Shown piece by piece: positions 25,367 through 26,519 of a DNA stretch of 26,519 nt. Position numbers and translations under genes: made by a program. The notes under the pieces were generated by a model that was given only the letters and a program-made list of their open reading frames with translations, was not told where the DNA came from and made no database searches. The stretch comes from LMEP-6097 sp049314535. GTDB taxonomy: Bacteria > Cyanobacteriota > Vampirovibrionia > LMEP-6097. The stretch lies in NCBI GenBank assembly GCA_049314535.1, contig JBMOEX010000019.1, positions 1-26,519 of the forward strand, in the 5' to 3' direction. How positions within the stretch are numbered: the stretch's first letter is position 1; every line of letters starts with the position of its first letter.

Positions 25367-26392
25367 ATGAATGGATCATTTGAAAAATTAGTATTCGTAG
25401 TTGGTTGTCCTCGCTCAGGGACTACTAAATTAACTGAATTATTAAATAATCACCCGGGAATTTTCAGCTCAAGTGAAACACATTTTTTCAATATCAACTG
25501 GGGCTTTAGCTTTCTAAATAACTCTTCCATCGATTTACTTAAAGACATTAGTGAAGAGAATCTGCATCATTTTTTAAAAGATTTCTACGAACATTACCGC
25601 ATTAAAGATTTTCTAGAATTAGCAAGTATCGATAGTTTCAGGGTAACTCAGCTTTGTAAAGTTTTGCTAGAAAACGCAGAAATTGAAGTTTGCGGGCAGT
25701 CCCCTGAGAGCTTCAAGCAGATACTATTCACAGCTTTGATGCAAGCCAGTAAAGAGAAGATGCCTAATAAGACTATCTTCTGTGAAAAAACACCACAACA
25801 TTTACAGAATGTTCAAGAAATTCATAAACTTTTTCCAAGTGCCAAATTTATTCACGTTAAGCGTGATGGTAGGGATGTCGTTAATTCATTACTTAAAATG
25901 CCTTGGAGACCAGCTGGATTAATTAATAATGCTCGCTTTTGGAGAAAATACGCTAGGCTCGGAGAGGAATTAGAAAATAGTCTTTTAGATGAAAAACTGA
26001 AAGAAAATATAATTAGCATCAAATTTGAAGAACTGTTAGAAAATCCATCAGAAATACTTAAACGTGTTTGTAAATTTATAGATATAAGCTTTGATGAATC
26101 CATGCTAGAGGAAGCTCATAATAATAGCCAGAAAGTATTCGCTGATTGGGAAAAGCAGTGGAAGCATAAAGCCAATTCAAGCATAGACCTGAGCCGGAAG
26201 GGTGCTTACAAAAAAGAGTTAAGCCAAGATGATCAAATAATATTAAATCACTTTCTCCAAAAGGATTTAACAGCACTCGGCTACGAAGTAGATTTACGTA
26301 ATTTTAAATTTAAACATCTTATTTATATTTGGAGTAGTTACATAGGATTATTTAAGGCTCGGTTACTTCGATTTATATCGCAAGAACAGTAA
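25367..26392 (+). CDS. PAPS-dependent sulfotransferase family protein
   Basis: A 341-residue member of the sulfotransferase family, which moves a sulfo group from PAPS to a hydroxyl or amine of a carbohydrate, lipid or protein. Seen: the 5'-phosphosulfate-binding loop VVGCPRSGTTKL at residues 11-22, followed by LNNHPGIFSSSETHFF. CEKTPQHLQN near residue 140 and the 3'-phosphate-binding segment FIHVKRDGRDVVNSLL near residue 160 follow. All sites needed for PAPS binding appear intact. Residues about 102-114 (ENAEIEVCGQS) coincide with a partial palindromic repeat. The gene begins 7 bases after the preceding stop and closes the plus-strand run. The acceptor substrate cannot be inferred. Confidence 0.9.
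   Translation: MNGSFEKLVFVVGCPRSGTTKLTELLNNHPGIFSSSETHFFNINWGFSFLNNSSIDLLKDISEENLHHFLKDFYEHYRIKDFLELASIDSFRVTQLCKVLLENAEIEVCGQSPESFKQILFTALMQASKEKMPNKTIFCEKTPQHLQNVQEIHKLFPSAKFIHVKRDGRDVVNSLLKMPWRPAGLINNARFWRKYARLGEELENSLLDEKLKENIISIKFEELLENPSEILKRVCKFIDISFDESMLEEAHNNSQKVFADWEKQWKHKANSSIDLSRKGAYKKELSQDDQIILNHFLQKDLTALGYEVDLRNFKFKHLIYIWSSYIGLFKARLLRFISQEQ
25670..25708 (+). repeat. Partial palindromic coding repeat, inside sulfotransferase gene
   Basis: GAAAACGCAGAAATTGAAGTT matches the R module in the dam copy and the shared reading frame (E-N-A-E-I-E-V). The following GTTTGCGGGCAGTCC closely matches GTTTGCGAGCAGTCC at 26432-26446, the right arm of the intergenic copy. No left arm was found. 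Confidence 0.7.
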
Positions 26393-26393
26393 G

Positions 26394-26446
26394 GGACTGG
26401 TCATTCATCCTCCTCAGCCTTGAACTTGCGCGTTTGCGAGCAGTCC
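26394..26446 (-). repeat. Palindromic repeat, minimal L-module copy, intergenic
   Basis: Immediately after the sulfotransferase stop, the minus strand carries TTCAAGGCTGAGGAGGATGA, matching the L module of the long copies with one base change. Arms GGACTGGTC (26394) and GAGCAGTCC (ending 26446) pair at 8 of 9 positions. It shows that the L module can exist without the R module and outside a gene. Confidence 0.8.
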
Positions 26447-26519
26447 TATGACATGCTTAGCAAGCAAACTGCTTCTGCCGCGATACCTTCCTCCCTACCA
26501 GTAAAACCTAGCTTCTCTG
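26447..26519. other. Non-coding tail, gene content not visible
   Basis: This stretch contains further small inverted motifs (for example GCTTAGCAAGC and GCAAGCAAACTGCTTCTGC) and may be more repeat-derived sequence. It is cut by the window edge, and I cannot assign a gene. Confidence 0.3.

Overview
The window looks like AT-rich chromosomal DNA from an uncultured, non-photosynthetic relative of Cyanobacteria (Melainabacteria/Vampirovibrionia-like). This is an inference. EF-Tu is followed directly by ribosomal protein S10, as in the cyanobacterial str operon. S10 and the RNase E/G also carry cyanobacterial-type sequence, but no photosynthesis genes are present. The standard genetic code fits every gene.

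Layout. (1) Bases 1-5474 are one very long CRISPR array: 76 repeat units by hand count, plus a terminal repeat stub. It runs off the left edge, and no cas gene is visible. Repeat polarity (ACGGAAAC 3' handle, decay at the right end) says it is transcribed left to right. (2) Bases 5543-6162 hold three tiny membrane-protein genes, two of them a tandem duplicate. A minus-strand gene of unknown function follows. (3) Bases 6937-8605 hold a D12-class adenine DNA methylase and a hepT-mntA (HEPN/MNT) toxin-antitoxin pair. (4) Bases 8621-13560 hold class III alcohol/formaldehyde dehydrogenase (minus), a small exported protein, a Kup potassium transporter and a chromate-transporter-family protein. (5) Bases 13603-18428 hold four large unrecognised proteins with polar, low-complexity N-termini, arranged as two converging pairs. 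(6) Bases 18507-23231 (minus) hold tuf, rpsJ, RNase E/G and folC. (7) Bases 23392-26392 (plus) hold a CPA2 cation:proton antiporter, a small overlapping partner gene and a sulfotransferase.

The most unusual feature is a dispersed family of palindromic, modular repeats inserted in frame inside protein-coding genes. Copies lie in dam, the dehydrogenase, the chromate transporter, two of the unknown proteins, the antiporter and the sulfotransferase, and one copy is intergenic at the right end. The two long copies (about 200 bp) lie in opposite orientations relative to their host genes. They share two core modules, yet their terminal stems and one internal hairpin differ in sequence while staying complementary. 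They resemble in concept the Rickettsia palindromic elements, but I do not recognise the sequence.

The second notable signal is in the CRISPR array. Spacers read in the crRNA direction are strongly pyrimidine-rich, and their reverse complements often read as plausible protein-coding sequence. No spacer starts with G. Together this suggests crRNAs antisense to mRNAs, as expected of an RNA-targeting (type III-like) or RNA-sourced system.
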